Assembly (NCBI RefSeq): GCF_004122095.1
Contig: NZ_SAWZ01000003.1
Coordinates: 62,001 to 126,000 of the forward strand
Origin: Pseudoxanthomonas composti
Lineage (GTDB): Bacteria > Pseudomonadota > Gammaproteobacteria > Xanthomonadales > Xanthomonadaceae
DNA length: 64,000 bases
Direction of reading: 5' to 3'
Positions 45,250 to 53,720 of the stretch are shown here, piece after piece (position 1 is the first letter of the stretch; every line of letters starts with the position of its first letter). The notes beneath the pieces were generated by a model. That model searched no databases. It was given only the letters and a program-made list of their open reading frames with translations, and was not told the origin of the DNA. Made by a program: the position numbers and the translations under genes.

Positions 45250-46146
45250 TCAGGGCGAATCGCTCAGCGGCTCGGTGCGGATATCGCCGGCTTCCACCGG
45301 CTGGAAGCCCTGGGTCTGCTGGGCCGGCTGCGGCGCCGGCTGCCCGTTCAGCCCCTGGGTTTCCACGCCCGGGCGCTGCGTCGGCGCAGGCGGCGCCACC
45401 GGGGCCGAAGAAGTCACGCTGGGGCGCACGCCATCGGTGCCACGCGCCACCCGGGCGGCGTTGGTGGACTCCTCCAGCTCGTCACGGAAGGCGATCACAT
45501 CGCCCGAGGGCGTGCCGCCACGGTTTTCCATGATCGCGCGCGGGGTGGCCTTGCTGCCGTAGGCCGCGGCGTTGGCCTCGCGGTCGATGGACAGCACCGC
45601 GCCATCCAGCGCCACGCCGGCGAACAGGCCGCGTGCACGCGACCAGGACCAGATCTCGGCCTTGAGCTGGCCATCGGTGGCCGCAGCGGCATTGCGACCC
45701 ACCGGGCCGGCGGCCACGGCCGCGTCGGCGCCCAGGGTGAACTTGCCGTTGACGATGCTGTCGAGCGTGCGGTCGTTGCGGAACACCAGCACCACGTCGG
45801 AGGACTGCACGCCGGCCTGGAAGCCGATGCTGCCGCCGGTGAGCTTGATGAACACCGGTGGCGACCAGCTGCCGTCGGGCGTCTTGACCGACAGCAGGCC
45901 ATGGCCACGGCGGCCGCCGATCACCAGGCCGGCCTTGAGCGTGTCGGGAATGACGATGATGGCCCGGCCCTCGTCCAGCAGCTTGTCCGGGATCGCCTGC
46001 TCGGGAATCTCGCGGATGTCCTGCAGCACGCGCACCGCGTTGCGGGCGCGCTCGTCCTCGGTGGAGCCGGCCCAGGCATGGCCCGCGGCCAGGGCCAGCA
46101 GCAGGGTGACGCCAATGCGCGCGCGACGGAAACCGTTGAGATGCAT
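45250..46146 (-). CDS. Secreted SYLF (YSC84) domain lipid-binding-like protein
   Basis: The 298-residue protein has a signal peptide (cleavage after AWA, about residue 26) and a SYLF/YSC84-type domain: IPDKLLDEGRAIIVIPDTLK, GGRRGHGLLSVKTPDGSWSP, GGSIGFQAGVQSSDVVLVFR and ADAAVAAGPVGRNAAAATD. In eukaryotes this domain binds phosphoinositides; in bacteria its role is unknown. The tail of about 75 residues is Pro/Gln-rich. The ATG at 46146 starts the signal peptide. It is divergent from hemH. Confidence 0.87.
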   Translation of the reverse strand: MHLNGFRRARIGVTLLLALAAGHAWAGSTEDERARNAVRVLQDIREIPEQAIPDKLLDEGRAIIVIPDTLKAGLVIGGRRGHGLLSVKTPDGSWSPPVFIKLTGGSIGFQAGVQSSDVVLVFRNDRTLDSIVNGKFTLGADAAVAAGPVGRNAAAATDGQLKAEIWSWSRARGLFAGVALDGAVLSIDREANAAAYGSKATPRAIMENRGGTPSGDVIAFRDELEESTNAARVARGTDGVRPSVTSSAPVAPPAPTQRPGVETQGLNGQPAPQPAQQTQGFQPVEAGDIRTEPLSDSP

Positions 46147-46356
46147 GGATGCTCCGGAAGACTCGAAGGGGGCGCTGGAAACCAGCGTGGACGGCGGTCC
46201 GGCCACGAACGCGGCCTGCCTTGGCACCGTAGTCAGCGACGCGTGAATCTGCCATGAGTTGGAAGCCGCTGTCAGCCCCGCCCCGCAACGCTCGCAGAGG
46301 ACTCGCGCAGGGGGCGCGGCATCGGTGATCGCGCCGGCTTCTGTCATCATTCCGGC

Positions 46357-47334
46357 ATGAACCAAGCCGCCGCCATGCCGACCCCTTCAGCGTATCCGCT
46401 CGTCCTGCTGGTCAACCTGGGCACGCCCGAGGCGCCGACCGCGCCGGCCGTGCGCCGCTACCTGGCCGAGTTCCTCAGCGACCGCCGCGTGGTCGCCATT
46501 CCGCCGCTGTTCTGGCAGCCGCTGTTGCGTGGGTTGATCCTGCCGCTGCGCGGCCCGAAGTCGGCGGCCAAGTACGCCAGCATCTGGATGGACGGTGGCT
46601 CGCCGCTGCTGGTCTACACCCGGGCCCTGGCCGCGGCCGTGCAGCAGCGCCTGCCGGAGCTGGAAGTGGACTACGCCATGCGCTATGGCGCGCCCTCGCT
46701 GCGCGCGCGCCTGGACGCCGCACGCCAGGCCGGGCGCCGGGTGCTGCTGCTGCCGCTGTATCCGCAGTACTCGACCACCACCACCGCCTCGATCGGCGAT
46801 GTCGCCCAGGCCCGACACGCCGCCGGCACGCGCATGATCGAGCACTACTACGAGGACCCGGCCTGGCTCGCGGCGGTGGTGAACAGCATCGCCGCCTGGC
46901 GCCAGCAGCACGGGGCCGGCGAGCACCTGTTGTTCTCCTTCCATGGCCTGCCCCAGCGCGTGGCCAACAACGGCGACCCCTACCCGCAGCAGTGCGAGCG
47001 CAGCGCGGCGCTGATCGCGCAGGGGCTGGGCCTGCCGCCGGAGGCCTGGACGCTCACCTACCAGTCGCGCTTCGGCAGCGAGCGCTGGCTGCAGCCGGCC
47101 ACCGATGCGGTGCTCAAGCAGCTGGCCGAGCGCGGCATCAAGCGCGTGGACGTGGCGTGCCCGGGCTTTGCCGTGGACTGCCTGGAGACGCTGGAGGAAG
47201 TGGGCATGCAGTTCGCCGAGGGCTTTGCCGAACACGGCGGGCAGCTGCGCTACATTCCCTGTCTGAACGCCTCGGCCGAACACGCCGACGCGCTGGCCCA
47301 GTGCATCGAGCGCGAATTGCACGCATGGGCGTGA
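46357..47334 (+). CDS. hemH: Ferrochelatase
   Basis: HemH inserts ferrous iron into protoporphyrin IX in the last step of haem synthesis. The 325-residue protein reads [20 protein letters not shown] at the start and has the catalytic-His segment [11 protein letters not shown], the signature [14 protein letters not shown] and the Glu-rich [11 protein letters not shown]. Length is typical. Its end overlaps the next gene by 10 bp. Confidence 0.96.
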   Translation: MNQAAAMPTPSAYPLVLLVNLGTPEAPTAPAVRRYLAEFLSDRRVVAIPPLFWQPLLRGLILPLRGPKSAAKYASIWMDGGSPLLVYTRALAAAVQQRLPELEVDYAMRYGAPSLRARLDAARQAGRRVLLLPLYPQYSTTTTASIGDVAQARHAAGTRMIEHYYEDPAWLAAVVNSIAAWRQQHGAGEHLLFSFHGLPQRVANNGDPYPQQCERSAALIAQGLGLPPEAWTLTYQSRFGSERWLQPATDAVLKQLAERGIKRVDVACPGFAVDCLETLEEVGMQFAEGFAEHGGQLRYIPCLNASAEHADALAQCIERELHAWA

Positions 47335-48209
47335 GCGCGGCCGGGCTGTCGCTGCAGGAGGTCGCCATCCCCGCGGCGGTCGGGCCGATCGCCGCGCTGC
47401 GCGGCGGCACGCCCGGCGGCCTGCCGGTGATCGCCTTGCATGGCTGGCTGGACAATGCGGCCAGCTTCGTGCCGCTGGCCGCGCACCTGCCGGCCGAGTG
47501 GGATTTCATCGCCATCGACCTGCCCGGGCACGGCCGCAGCCCGCATTTGGGCGCGGGCGCCGAATACACGCTGGGCACGGCCCTGAACGCCATCCTCGAC
47601 GTGGCCGATGCGCAGGGTTGGACGCGCTTCCATCTCCTAGGCCATTCGATGGGGGCCGGCATTGCCAGCCTGCTCGCCGCGGCCTGTCCGCAGCGCGTGC
47701 GTGCGCTGGTGGCGATCGAGGCCTTGGGCGCCCTGGGCGAGGCGGTTGAGAACACTGCCGAACGCCTGCGCGATGGCCTTGCCGCCACGCGCGAGCTGCC
47801 CAACCGGCGCCTGCGCCACTTTGCCGACCTGGCCGCGCCGGTGCGCGCGCGCATGCAGGCCAACGCGCTGTCGCAGGCCAATGCACGGCTGCTGGTCGAG
47901 CGCGGCGTGCGCGCGCTGGACGATGGCTACGTCTGGAGCACCGACCAGCGCCTGACCCTGCCCACGCTGGTGCGGCAGACCCAGGACCAGGCCGAGGCGC
48001 TGCTGGCGGCGATCGAGTGCCCGGCGCAGGTGATCTTCGCCGAGCCGGCGCAGCCGTATTTCCCGCACCAGATGCGCCAGCGCCGCGTGGCCCGGCTGCG
48101 CGATGGCCGCCTGGCGCTGCTGCCCGGCATGCACCACCTGCACATGGAAGACCCGCAGCCGGTGGCGCGCATCGTGCGCGAGTTCCTGGCGCCGTTTGCG
48201 GTGGCTTGA
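47325..48209 (+). CDS. Alpha/beta hydrolase
   Basis: The 294-residue cytoplasmic protein has the alpha/beta-hydrolase fold: the oxyanion motif [11 protein letters not shown], the nucleophile elbow [13 protein letters not shown] and a C-terminal His in [10 protein letters not shown]. Similar proteins are often annotated as serine hydrolases beside hemH in xanthomonads. The ATG at 47325 lies within the last codons of hemH, so translation is coupled. Substrate unknown. Confidence 0.87.
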   Translation: MGVSAAGLSLQEVAIPAAVGPIAALRGGTPGGLPVIALHGWLDNAASFVPLAAHLPAEWDFIAIDLPGHGRSPHLGAGAEYTLGTALNAILDVADAQGWTRFHLLGHSMGAGIASLLAAACPQRVRALVAIEALGALGEAVENTAERLRDGLAATRELPNRRLRHFADLAAPVRARMQANALSQANARLLVERGVRALDDGYVWSTDQRLTLPTLVRQTQDQAEALLAAIECPAQVIFAEPAQPYFPHQMRQRRVARLRDGRLALLPGMHHLHMEDPQPVARIVREFLAPFAVA

Positions 48210-48267
48210 CTGCGACGCGGGAAGAAGCCTGCGCGCGGGACCGCTCTTTCGAGACTGAACCTTGCCC

Positions 48268-49047
48268 TCAGCCGAGCAGCAGGCGCAACTGCGCCTTCAA
48301 CGGCCGGCCCTGCTGGTGGAAGTAGTCGCGCTCGGCGCGCCACTGCGGGAAGCGTTGCTCGACCTCGTGCCAGAACGCGGGCGAGTGATTGGCCTGGATG
48401 AGATGGCAGAGCTCGTGCACCAGCACGTACTCGAAGGCCGAGGGCCGCGCCAGCACCAGCGCCAGGTCCAGCGCCAGCGCGCCGTCCGGGGCCAGCGATC
48501 CCCATTGCGAGGACATCACCTTCAGCCGCAGTCGCGAGGGCGCGCGCGGCAGGCCAGCCAGGTAGCGCGGCATCCAGCGGCCGACATCGGCGCGCGCCTG
48601 CGCCTCGTAGAACTCGCGCACGTTGCGGCGCATGACCGCCTCGCTGGCGCGCTCGGGCAGCTGGAACAGCGCCCCGTCATCGTCCAGCGACAGCCGCGCG
48701 AAGCGGCCTTCCTGCCAGCGCAGCGGCACCAGCTGTCCGCGCAGGGGCAGCACGCCATCTTCGCCGCGCTGCAGTGGCACCAGCACATCGTCGTGGCGGC
48801 AGCGCGCCAGCTGCTCGACCAGCCAGTCGCTGTGCTCGCGCAGGAAGCGCTCGCCGGCGATGAGGCTTGCCCGCACCGGCAGGGTCAGGCGCGCGCCACG
48901 CTCGTCCACGCTCAAACGGATGCGGCGCGCGCGCGGATCGCGCACGCGCAGGACTTCGATCTCGCCCGACGCCAGCGAGAGCCGCACGGTGTCGCGCTCG
49001 ACCACTTGCGGCCGGGGCGCGATCAGGCGTCGTAGCAACTTGGGCAT
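48268..49047 (-). CDS. YgjP-like (DUF45) metal-dependent peptidase
   Basis: The 259-residue protein has the DUF45 pattern: LSVDERGARLTLPVRASLIA in the N-terminal half, RLRLKVMSSQWGSLAPDGAL in the middle and the zinc motif HELCHLIQANHSPAFW near residue 214. This is the SprT-related WLM/M48-like family of cytosolic metallopeptidases (YgjP), of unclear substrate. Convergent with the hydrolase gene. Confidence 0.87.
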   Translation of the reverse strand: MPKLLRRLIAPRPQVVERDTVRLSLASGEIEVLRVRDPRARRIRLSVDERGARLTLPVRASLIAGERFLREHSDWLVEQLARCRHDDVLVPLQRGEDGVLPLRGQLVPLRWQEGRFARLSLDDDGALFQLPERASEAVMRRNVREFYEAQARADVGRWMPRYLAGLPRAPSRLRLKVMSSQWGSLAPDGALALDLALVLARPSAFEYVLVHELCHLIQANHSPAFWHEVEQRFPQWRAERDYFHQQGRPLKAQLRLLLG

Positions 49048-49109
49048 GCGCCAAGCATACCGCCGGCGTCGGCCGGCGGCGTGAGGTCAGCGCGGTGGCG
49101 CGCGATGGA

Positions 49110-50015
49110 TCAGCCGTCGACCTTGCTCAGCTTCAGCGCGCCTTCCAGCAGCACGAACATGCGTCGCACCTCGGCCGACATCAGGGTGAAGCGCGCATCG
49201 AGTTCGGCGCGGATGTCATCGCGCTCGGTGTTTTCCAGCTCGTCCACCGCCCCGTCCAGGAACTTGAGCTTGCGGATGATCAGGTCATCGCCCAGCACGA
49301 AGGACACGTGGTCATCCAGGTTCAGCGCCAGCTTGGTCACCTGCTTGCCCGCTTCCAGGTGCTTGTCGATCTCCTGGCAGCGCAGCTCCTGCTTTTGGCA
49401 CTTCACCACCGCGCCGCCTTCCATCGCATCCTTCATCTCGCACTCATCGCCCAGCGACAGGCCCTCGGGCAGCGGCTCGCCGGCGATCCAGCCGGTCAGG
49501 ATCGAACGCGGCGCGACCTCGGCATTGAGCGGCATCGCCGGAAAGCTGCCCATCGACCGGCGGACCTCGGACACCACCGTCTCCCCGCTCTTGCGCGAGG
49601 AGCTGTCCACGGCGATGAAACCGTGATCCAGGTCGATCAGCGCATCGGTGCGCGAGGGCTTGACGAAGGCGCGCGGCAGCAGCTCGTGCAGCAGGTCGTC
49701 CTTCAGGCGCTTGCGGGTCTTGCCGCCCGGCCGCCGGCCTTCCTTTTCCTCGATCTCGTCCAGCTTGCGCGCCAGCATCTCGTTGACCACCGCGCCGGGC
49801 AGGATCTTGTCCTCGGCCCCGGAACTGAGCCAGATCGCGTTGCCCACGCGATGCGAGAACGCCTCGTCGCCGCGGCCGAAGGGCGGGACGAAGCCGCGCG
49901 AGTTCATTTCCAGCGGGCCGACCGGCTTGAGCGCGGCCGGCGGCAGGAAGGTGTCCAGCTCGGAGAAGTCCAGCGAGGTAGGGAAGCGGAACAGCGTCAG
50001 GTTGCGAAAGAACAT
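49110..50015 (-). CDS. rdgC: Recombination-associated protein RdgC
   Basis: RdgC is a nucleoid-associated protein that forms a ring around DNA and limits RecA. The 301-residue protein follows the family throughout: MFFRNLTLFRFPTSLDFSEL, then LEMNSRGFVPPFGRGDEAFS, LPGAVVNEMLARKLDEIEEK and a C-terminal DDIRAELDARFTLMSAEVRR. Length agrees with the family (about 300). Confidence 0.96.
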   Translation of the reverse strand: MFFRNLTLFRFPTSLDFSELDTFLPPAALKPVGPLEMNSRGFVPPFGRGDEAFSHRVGNAIWLSSGAEDKILPGAVVNEMLARKLDEIEEKEGRRPGGKTRKRLKDDLLHELLPRAFVKPSRTDALIDLDHGFIAVDSSSRKSGETVVSEVRRSMGSFPAMPLNAEVAPRSILTGWIAGEPLPEGLSLGDECEMKDAMEGGAVVKCQKQELRCQEIDKHLEAGKQVTKLALNLDDHVSFVLGDDLIIRKLKFLDGAVDELENTERDDIRAELDARFTLMSAEVRRMFVLLEGALKLSKVDG

Positions 50016-50069
50016 CGAACATCCAGTTGAGGTGGGCGGGCGCCGGCTTGCGCGGCGCCCGCGGGAGGG

Positions 50070-50777
50070 TCACTTGCCGACCAGTTGGACGGCGTCGATG
50101 CCAGGACGGTTGTCGATGGCGTTGGTCGCCAGGGTCAGACGCACGCCCTTGGCCTTGTAGGGGGTGGCCTGGAAGCTGCGCATGAACCAGTTGATCTCGT
50201 TGGGTTCGTACGCGTCGGTGTCGCTGCCTTCCCAGACCACGTGCCTGGCGCCGGCGTCGTCCAGCAGCTCGACCTTGATGATCGCACCGGGGCCGCTGAC
50301 CTGGCGCACGCGCACCTCGGTGGCATTGACCGGCTTGTCGTAGCCCAGCTCCAGCCACTCGATGCCGGCGTTGGCCTTCTCCGGTGCCCAGGCCACGTCG
50401 GTGCTGCTGGTGTTCTCCGCATCGGGCACGCCGGTGGCGGCGACGGCCTCGTAGTGATGCTGGTCGTTCTTGATCAAGGTGGCGTAGGTGGTGCTGGCGG
50501 TGGCGCTGCTGGCCCACTGGCCATCGGCGTCGTCCAGGATCTTCTGGTTGTCCAGCGCGCGCTGGATCTTGGCCTGCTTCTCCGCGGCCAGGCGCTCGGC
50601 CTCGGTGGGCTCGGCCGGGGTCGCAGGCGCGCGCTCGGTCTGCGCGGGCGCTTCGGTGGCGGGCGAGGCGGCCTCGGCCGGGGCCGGCGCGGCCTCGGGT
50701 TCTGCCTTCTTGCAGGCGGACAGCGACAGGGCGGACAGCAGCATCAGCGAGGCGGGGACAACGATCGACCTGGACAC
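50070..50777 (-). CDS. Putative lipoprotein with discoidin-like C-terminal domain
   Basis: With the GTG start at 50777 the protein has 235 residues. That start is chosen because AAGGAG lies 7 bases upstream; a TTG two codons earlier is too close to it. The lipobox is SLSAC (Cys about 22), followed by a Pro/Ala/Glu linker and a helical segment. The C-terminal half (WASSATASTTYATLIKNDQH, IEWLELGYDKPVNATEVRVR, IDAVQLVGK) resembles NADAR-free discoidin/F5-8-like beta-sandwich domains. Function unknown; likely an outer-envelope protein. Confidence 0.75.
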   Translation of the reverse strand: MSRSIVVPASLMLLSALSLSACKKAEPEAAPAPAEAASPATEAPAQTERAPATPAEPTEAERLAAEKQAKIQRALDNQKILDDADGQWASSATASTTYATLIKNDQHHYEAVAATGVPDAENTSSTDVAWAPEKANAGIEWLELGYDKPVNATEVRVRQVSGPGAIIKVELLDDAGARHVVWEGSDTDAYEPNEINWFMRSFQATPYKAKGVRLTLATNAIDNRPGIDAVQLVGK

Positions 50778-50852
50778 GTGCAAACTCCTTTTTCTACCGT
50801 GGGTGCATGGCCACCGGGCGGCAGCCGTTCGAAAAACGTCTTGCGGGATGGG

Positions 50853-51764
50853 TCAGTGCTCGTCCGTGGCCTGGCCCGTCAGCCACGCGCGGGCATCGGG
50901 CAGGGCGGTATCGGCCGCGTGTCCCAGGGACATGAAATCGAACAGCCTGGGATCGGCCAGCTGCGAGGGGCGGATATCGCCCATGGCGCGCGCGATCTGT
51001 TCGATGCGCCCGGGGTGTTCCTTCTCCCAGGCCTTGAGCATGTTGCCGACCTGGCGACGTTGCAGGTTTTCCTGGCTGCCGCACAGGTTGCAGGGAATGA
51101 TCGGGAATGCGCGCGCGGCGGCGTAGTCGACGATGTCGGCCTCGCGCACATAGGCCAGCGGGCGGATCACCACGTGCTGGCCGTCGTCGGACAGCAGCTT
51201 GGGCGGCATGGCCGCCAGCTTGGCGTGGTGGAACAGATTCATGAACAAGGTCGCCACCATGTCGTCGCGGTGGTGACCCAGGGCGATCTTGGTGAAGCCG
51301 TGCGCGGCTGCGTAGGCATACAGCGCGCCGCGGCGCAGGCGCGAGCACAGCGAGCACATGGTCTTGCCTTCCGGCACCACCCGGCTGACCACCGAATAGG
51401 TGTCCTGCTCGATGATGTGGTACGCCACGCCCAGCTGGCCCAGGTAGTCGGGCAGGACGTGCTCGGGAAAGCCCGGCTGCTTCTGGTCCAGGTTCACCGC
51501 CACCAGCTCGAACGGCACCGGCGCCTTCTTCTGGAGCTGCAGCAGCACGTCCAGCAGGGTGTAGCTGTCCTTGCCGCCGGACAGGCACACCATGACCTTG
51601 TCGCCGGCCTGGATCATGCCGAAATCGGCGATGGCCTGGCCGACCTGGCGGCGCAGGCGCTTGGCCAGCTTGTCGTGCTCGCGCGCGTGGCGGCGCGGGT
51701 CGGCCGCCGCTCGCCGCGGGGCGGGGTCGGCCAGCAGTTGGGGAAGGGGCAGGGGGGTGCTCAT
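50853..51764 (-). CDS. ttcA: tRNA 2-thiocytidine(32) synthetase TtcA
   Basis: TtcA thiolates C32 in tRNA using ATP and an Fe-S cluster. The 303-residue protein has the PP-loop SGGKDS (62-67) and the two cysteine pairs that hold the cluster, C137-x-x-C140 (MCSLC) and C225-x-x-C228 (CNLC). The [20 protein letters not shown] segment is typical of the family. A Pro/Arg-rich N-terminus of about 30 residues is non-conserved. Confidence 0.96.
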   Translation of the reverse strand: MSTPLPLPQLLADPAPRRAAADPRRHAREHDKLAKRLRRQVGQAIADFGMIQAGDKVMVCLSGGKDSYTLLDVLLQLQKKAPVPFELVAVNLDQKQPGFPEHVLPDYLGQLGVAYHIIEQDTYSVVSRVVPEGKTMCSLCSRLRRGALYAYAAAHGFTKIALGHHRDDMVATLFMNLFHHAKLAAMPPKLLSDDGQHVVIRPLAYVREADIVDYAAARAFPIIPCNLCGSQENLQRRQVGNMLKAWEKEHPGRIEQIARAMGDIRPSQLADPRLFDFMSLGHAADTALPDARAWLTGQATDEH

Positions 51765-51839
51765 CAGCCCGCTAGTTTAGCGGCGCGGCGTATCCGGGCG
51801 CGGCGCGACGCCCGCGCCCGGGAGATCGTCGACGGACCT

Positions 51840-52415
51840 TCAGTCGACCCAGATCAGGTTCTTGGTCTGCGGGTCGGTGGTGACATCGCTGACCCGGTCG
51901 CCGTTGAACTGCACCTGGAACTCGCTGAAGCTGCTGCGCCAGTAGCGCCAGATCTTCGCATCCAGGTTCGGGTTCTCGCTGCTCATCGGATAGCCCAGCG
52001 ACATCAGCACCTGCTCGCGGGTCATGCCCTTGGTGATCTGCGCGTTGGCGATGGCGGTCTTGATCTTCTCCGGGTAGCCGGCGATCTTGGTCTTGGGGTC
52101 CTCGGTCACCACCCAGCGCTTGGTGAAGGCGGCATCGTCCAGGTCGCGGCTGTAGTCGTTGCCGATGGACTGCTTCTGGCCGTCGACGCGGATGTGGGTG
52201 CGGTAGCGGCCATAGCCGGTCACTTCCACCGGCGTGCCCACCGGCAGGATGCGCTTGCCGTTCTCGGCGTAGTTGTTGTCGCTGGCCCAGCTGCCATCGG
52301 TGCGCAGGTTGCAGCAGAGGAAGCCGCTGTACTTGTCGGCGGCAGAGGCCGGGGTGGCGGAAGCGGCCAGGCCCAGGACGGCGCACAGGACCAACGGGAA
52401 GGCGGACGGACGCAT
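51840..52415 (-). CDS. BamE/SmpA-like secreted protein
   Basis: The 191-residue protein has a signal peptide (cleavage after ASA, about residue 25). The middle has repeats of strands (LPVGTPVEVTGYGRYRTHIR), and the C-terminal part (ITKGMTREQVLMSLGYPMSS, IWRYWRSSFSEFQVQFNGDR) fits the BamE/SmpA-like fold seen in many periplasmic proteins. It lacks the lipobox of true BamE, so it is not the Bam lipoprotein. The ATG at 52415 begins the signal peptide. Confidence 0.75.
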   Translation of the reverse strand: MRPSAFPLVLCAVLGLAASATPASAADKYSGFLCCNLRTDGSWASDNNYAENGKRILPVGTPVEVTGYGRYRTHIRVDGQKQSIGNDYSRDLDDAAFTKRWVVTEDPKTKIAGYPEKIKTAIANAQITKGMTREQVLMSLGYPMSSENPNLDAKIWRYWRSSFSEFQVQFNGDRVSDVTTDPQTKNLIWVD

Positions 52416-52590
52416 AAGACTCCTTTCTGTCGGCGGCCACTGCCGCCGGAACGATGGACGAACGCGGCGACAGGCTATCCGTCGCCACGCGCCCATTGTG
52501 CGATGCCGGGAGCATCGGTGGCAGCCCCATTGGCGTGCGGGTCCCACCGAGCGGGTCACAGGGGCACCGGGCTGCGTGTAAGCTGCGGGC

Positions 52591-52794
52591 GTGGACGCAC
52601 CGGACTCGGACATCGTCAGCCGCCTCAGCCAGCTTCGTGGCGAACACCGCGAGCTGGACGAGGAGATCGCGCGCCGGGTCGCCGAGCTGCAGGCCGACGA
52701 GTTGGCCGTCAAACGGCTCAAGAAGCGCAAGCTCTGGCTCAAGGACTGCATCGCGCGTCTGGAAAGCGCGCTGATCCCCGACCAGCCCGCCTGA
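52591..52794 (+). CDS. YdcH family (DUF465) small protein
   Basis: The 67-residue protein is a helical hairpin with LRGEHRELDEEIARRVAE and LKKRKLWLKDCIARLE, the YdcH/DUF465 pattern. Start is GTG at 52591. Function unknown. Divergent from the BamE-like gene. Confidence 0.82.
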   Translation: MDAPDSDIVSRLSQLRGEHRELDEEIARRVAELQADELAVKRLKKRKLWLKDCIARLESALIPDQPA

Positions 52795-52946
52795 GCCACG
52801 CGTCAGGATTGACCCTGCAGCGTCAGCTGCGCCGCTGGCCCGCCAGGGCACGCCAGGGCGGCCCTGCGACTGCAGCGGCGCTGAAAACGTTACAAACTGT
52901 GCCCGCCGCCCCAGTTCATACACGTCAATGCGCCCCCGTCTGGAGA

Positions 52947-52962
52947 TTGGCCTGCTCTTTGC
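52947..52962 (+). promoter_or_regulatory. Probable sigma-54 (RpoN) promoter
   Basis: The sequence TTGGCCTGCTCTTTGC has GG and GC elements with exactly 10 bases between them, the -24/-12 spacing required by sigma-54, and matches TGGC(N7)TTGC well. The expected transcript start is near 52973-52975, about 25 bases ahead of the acyltransferase GTG start. No RpoN activator gene or obvious enhancer site is near. Confidence 0.7.
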
Positions 52963-52969
52963 GTGAAGA

Positions 52970-52987
52970 CCCCCGTGATCCAGGGGG
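52970..52987 (+). promoter_or_regulatory. Leader hairpin that covers the Shine-Dalgarno sequence
   Basis: CCCCC (52970-52974) can pair with GGGGG (52983-52987), leaving an 8-base loop. The GGGGGA is the only Shine-Dalgarno-like sequence before the GTG at 52998 (9-11 bases away), so folding would mask ribosome binding. The -12 element lies just upstream, and the 5' arm would be kept only if transcription starts at or before 52970. Confidence 0.45.
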
Positions 52988-52997
52988 AATCGTTCCA

Positions 52998-53681
52998 GTG
53001 AACCGTTTTGAGCCGTTGCTTGTTTCGTCCACGCTTGCGCCGCCGGTGTCCCGGCCGGCCTGGCGGGTCACGCGCCGCCTGCCTGGCGACGCGCTGCAGG
53101 AGATCTTCGCCCTGCGACGGGAGGTCTACTTCAACGAGCAGGGCCTGGCCCAGGACCACGACACCCGCGTGTCGGACCTGTTGGACAGCGCCGCGACCCA
53201 TGTCTGCGTCAGTCGCGACCAGGACCTGGCCGGCGCCCTGCGCATGACCGACCTGTCCCAGGCCGGGGTGCTGGAGACCTGGGGCATCAGCCTGGCGCTG
53301 GACCGCTTCAGCGAGGCCTTCGGGCCCGAAGCGATCTCGGTGGGCTCGCGCCTGGTGGTGCTGCTGGAGCAGCGGCGCCGCGACGTGCTGGACCGGCTGA
53401 TGGCCGAGGCCTACAAGCGTTGCCTGGAGCGCGGCACGCGCTTTGGCCTGATCAGCTGCGTGCCCTCGCTGGGGCCGCTGTTCGAACACTACGGCTTCCG
53501 CGAATACCTGCCGCCGCTGGTGCAGTCCAATGGCGAGGCGCTGCTGCGCATGGCTATGGTCTGCGAGGACGCGGACCATTTCGATGCCTGCGGTTCCAAC
53601 CTGCTCGGGCTGGTGCGCAATGCCGCGGTGGGGCGCGAAGCCCGCGCGTGGCTGGAGCAGACCTTCCCGGTCCTGCACTGA
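52998..53681 (+). CDS. GNAT-fold acyltransferase-like protein (autoinducer-synthase/FeeM-like)
   Basis: The 227-residue protein resembles the fold shared by acyl-homoserine-lactone synthases and N-acyl amino acid synthases such as FeeM: REVYFNEQGLAQDHDTRVSD at 41-60, a substrate-side strand VGSRLVVLLEQRRRDVLDRL and the acyl-binding FGLISCVPSLGPLFEHYGFR near 149-168. Start is GTG at 52998. It stands alone, with a probable sigma-54 promoter and its own leader hairpin. The substrate is unknown; no quorum-sensing receptor gene is adjacent. Confidence 0.7.
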   Translation: MNRFEPLLVSSTLAPPVSRPAWRVTRRLPGDALQEIFALRREVYFNEQGLAQDHDTRVSDLLDSAATHVCVSRDQDLAGALRMTDLSQAGVLETWGISLALDRFSEAFGPEAISVGSRLVVLLEQRRRDVLDRLMAEAYKRCLERGTRFGLISCVPSLGPLFEHYGFREYLPPLVQSNGEALLRMAMVCEDADHFDACGSNLLGLVRNAAVGREARAWLEQTFPVLH

Positions 53682-53720
53682 GCCCTGCACGGTCCGGCCC
53701 GGCACGCAGGTGCCGGGCGC

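Noticed and set aside
50085-52997. Nearly 3 kb open plus-strand frame leading into the acyltransferase gene, suggesting a giant fusion
   Set aside because: The upstream part lies antisense to a lipoprotein gene, ttcA and the BamE-like gene; a GTG with leader features at 52998 gives a protein of sensible length.
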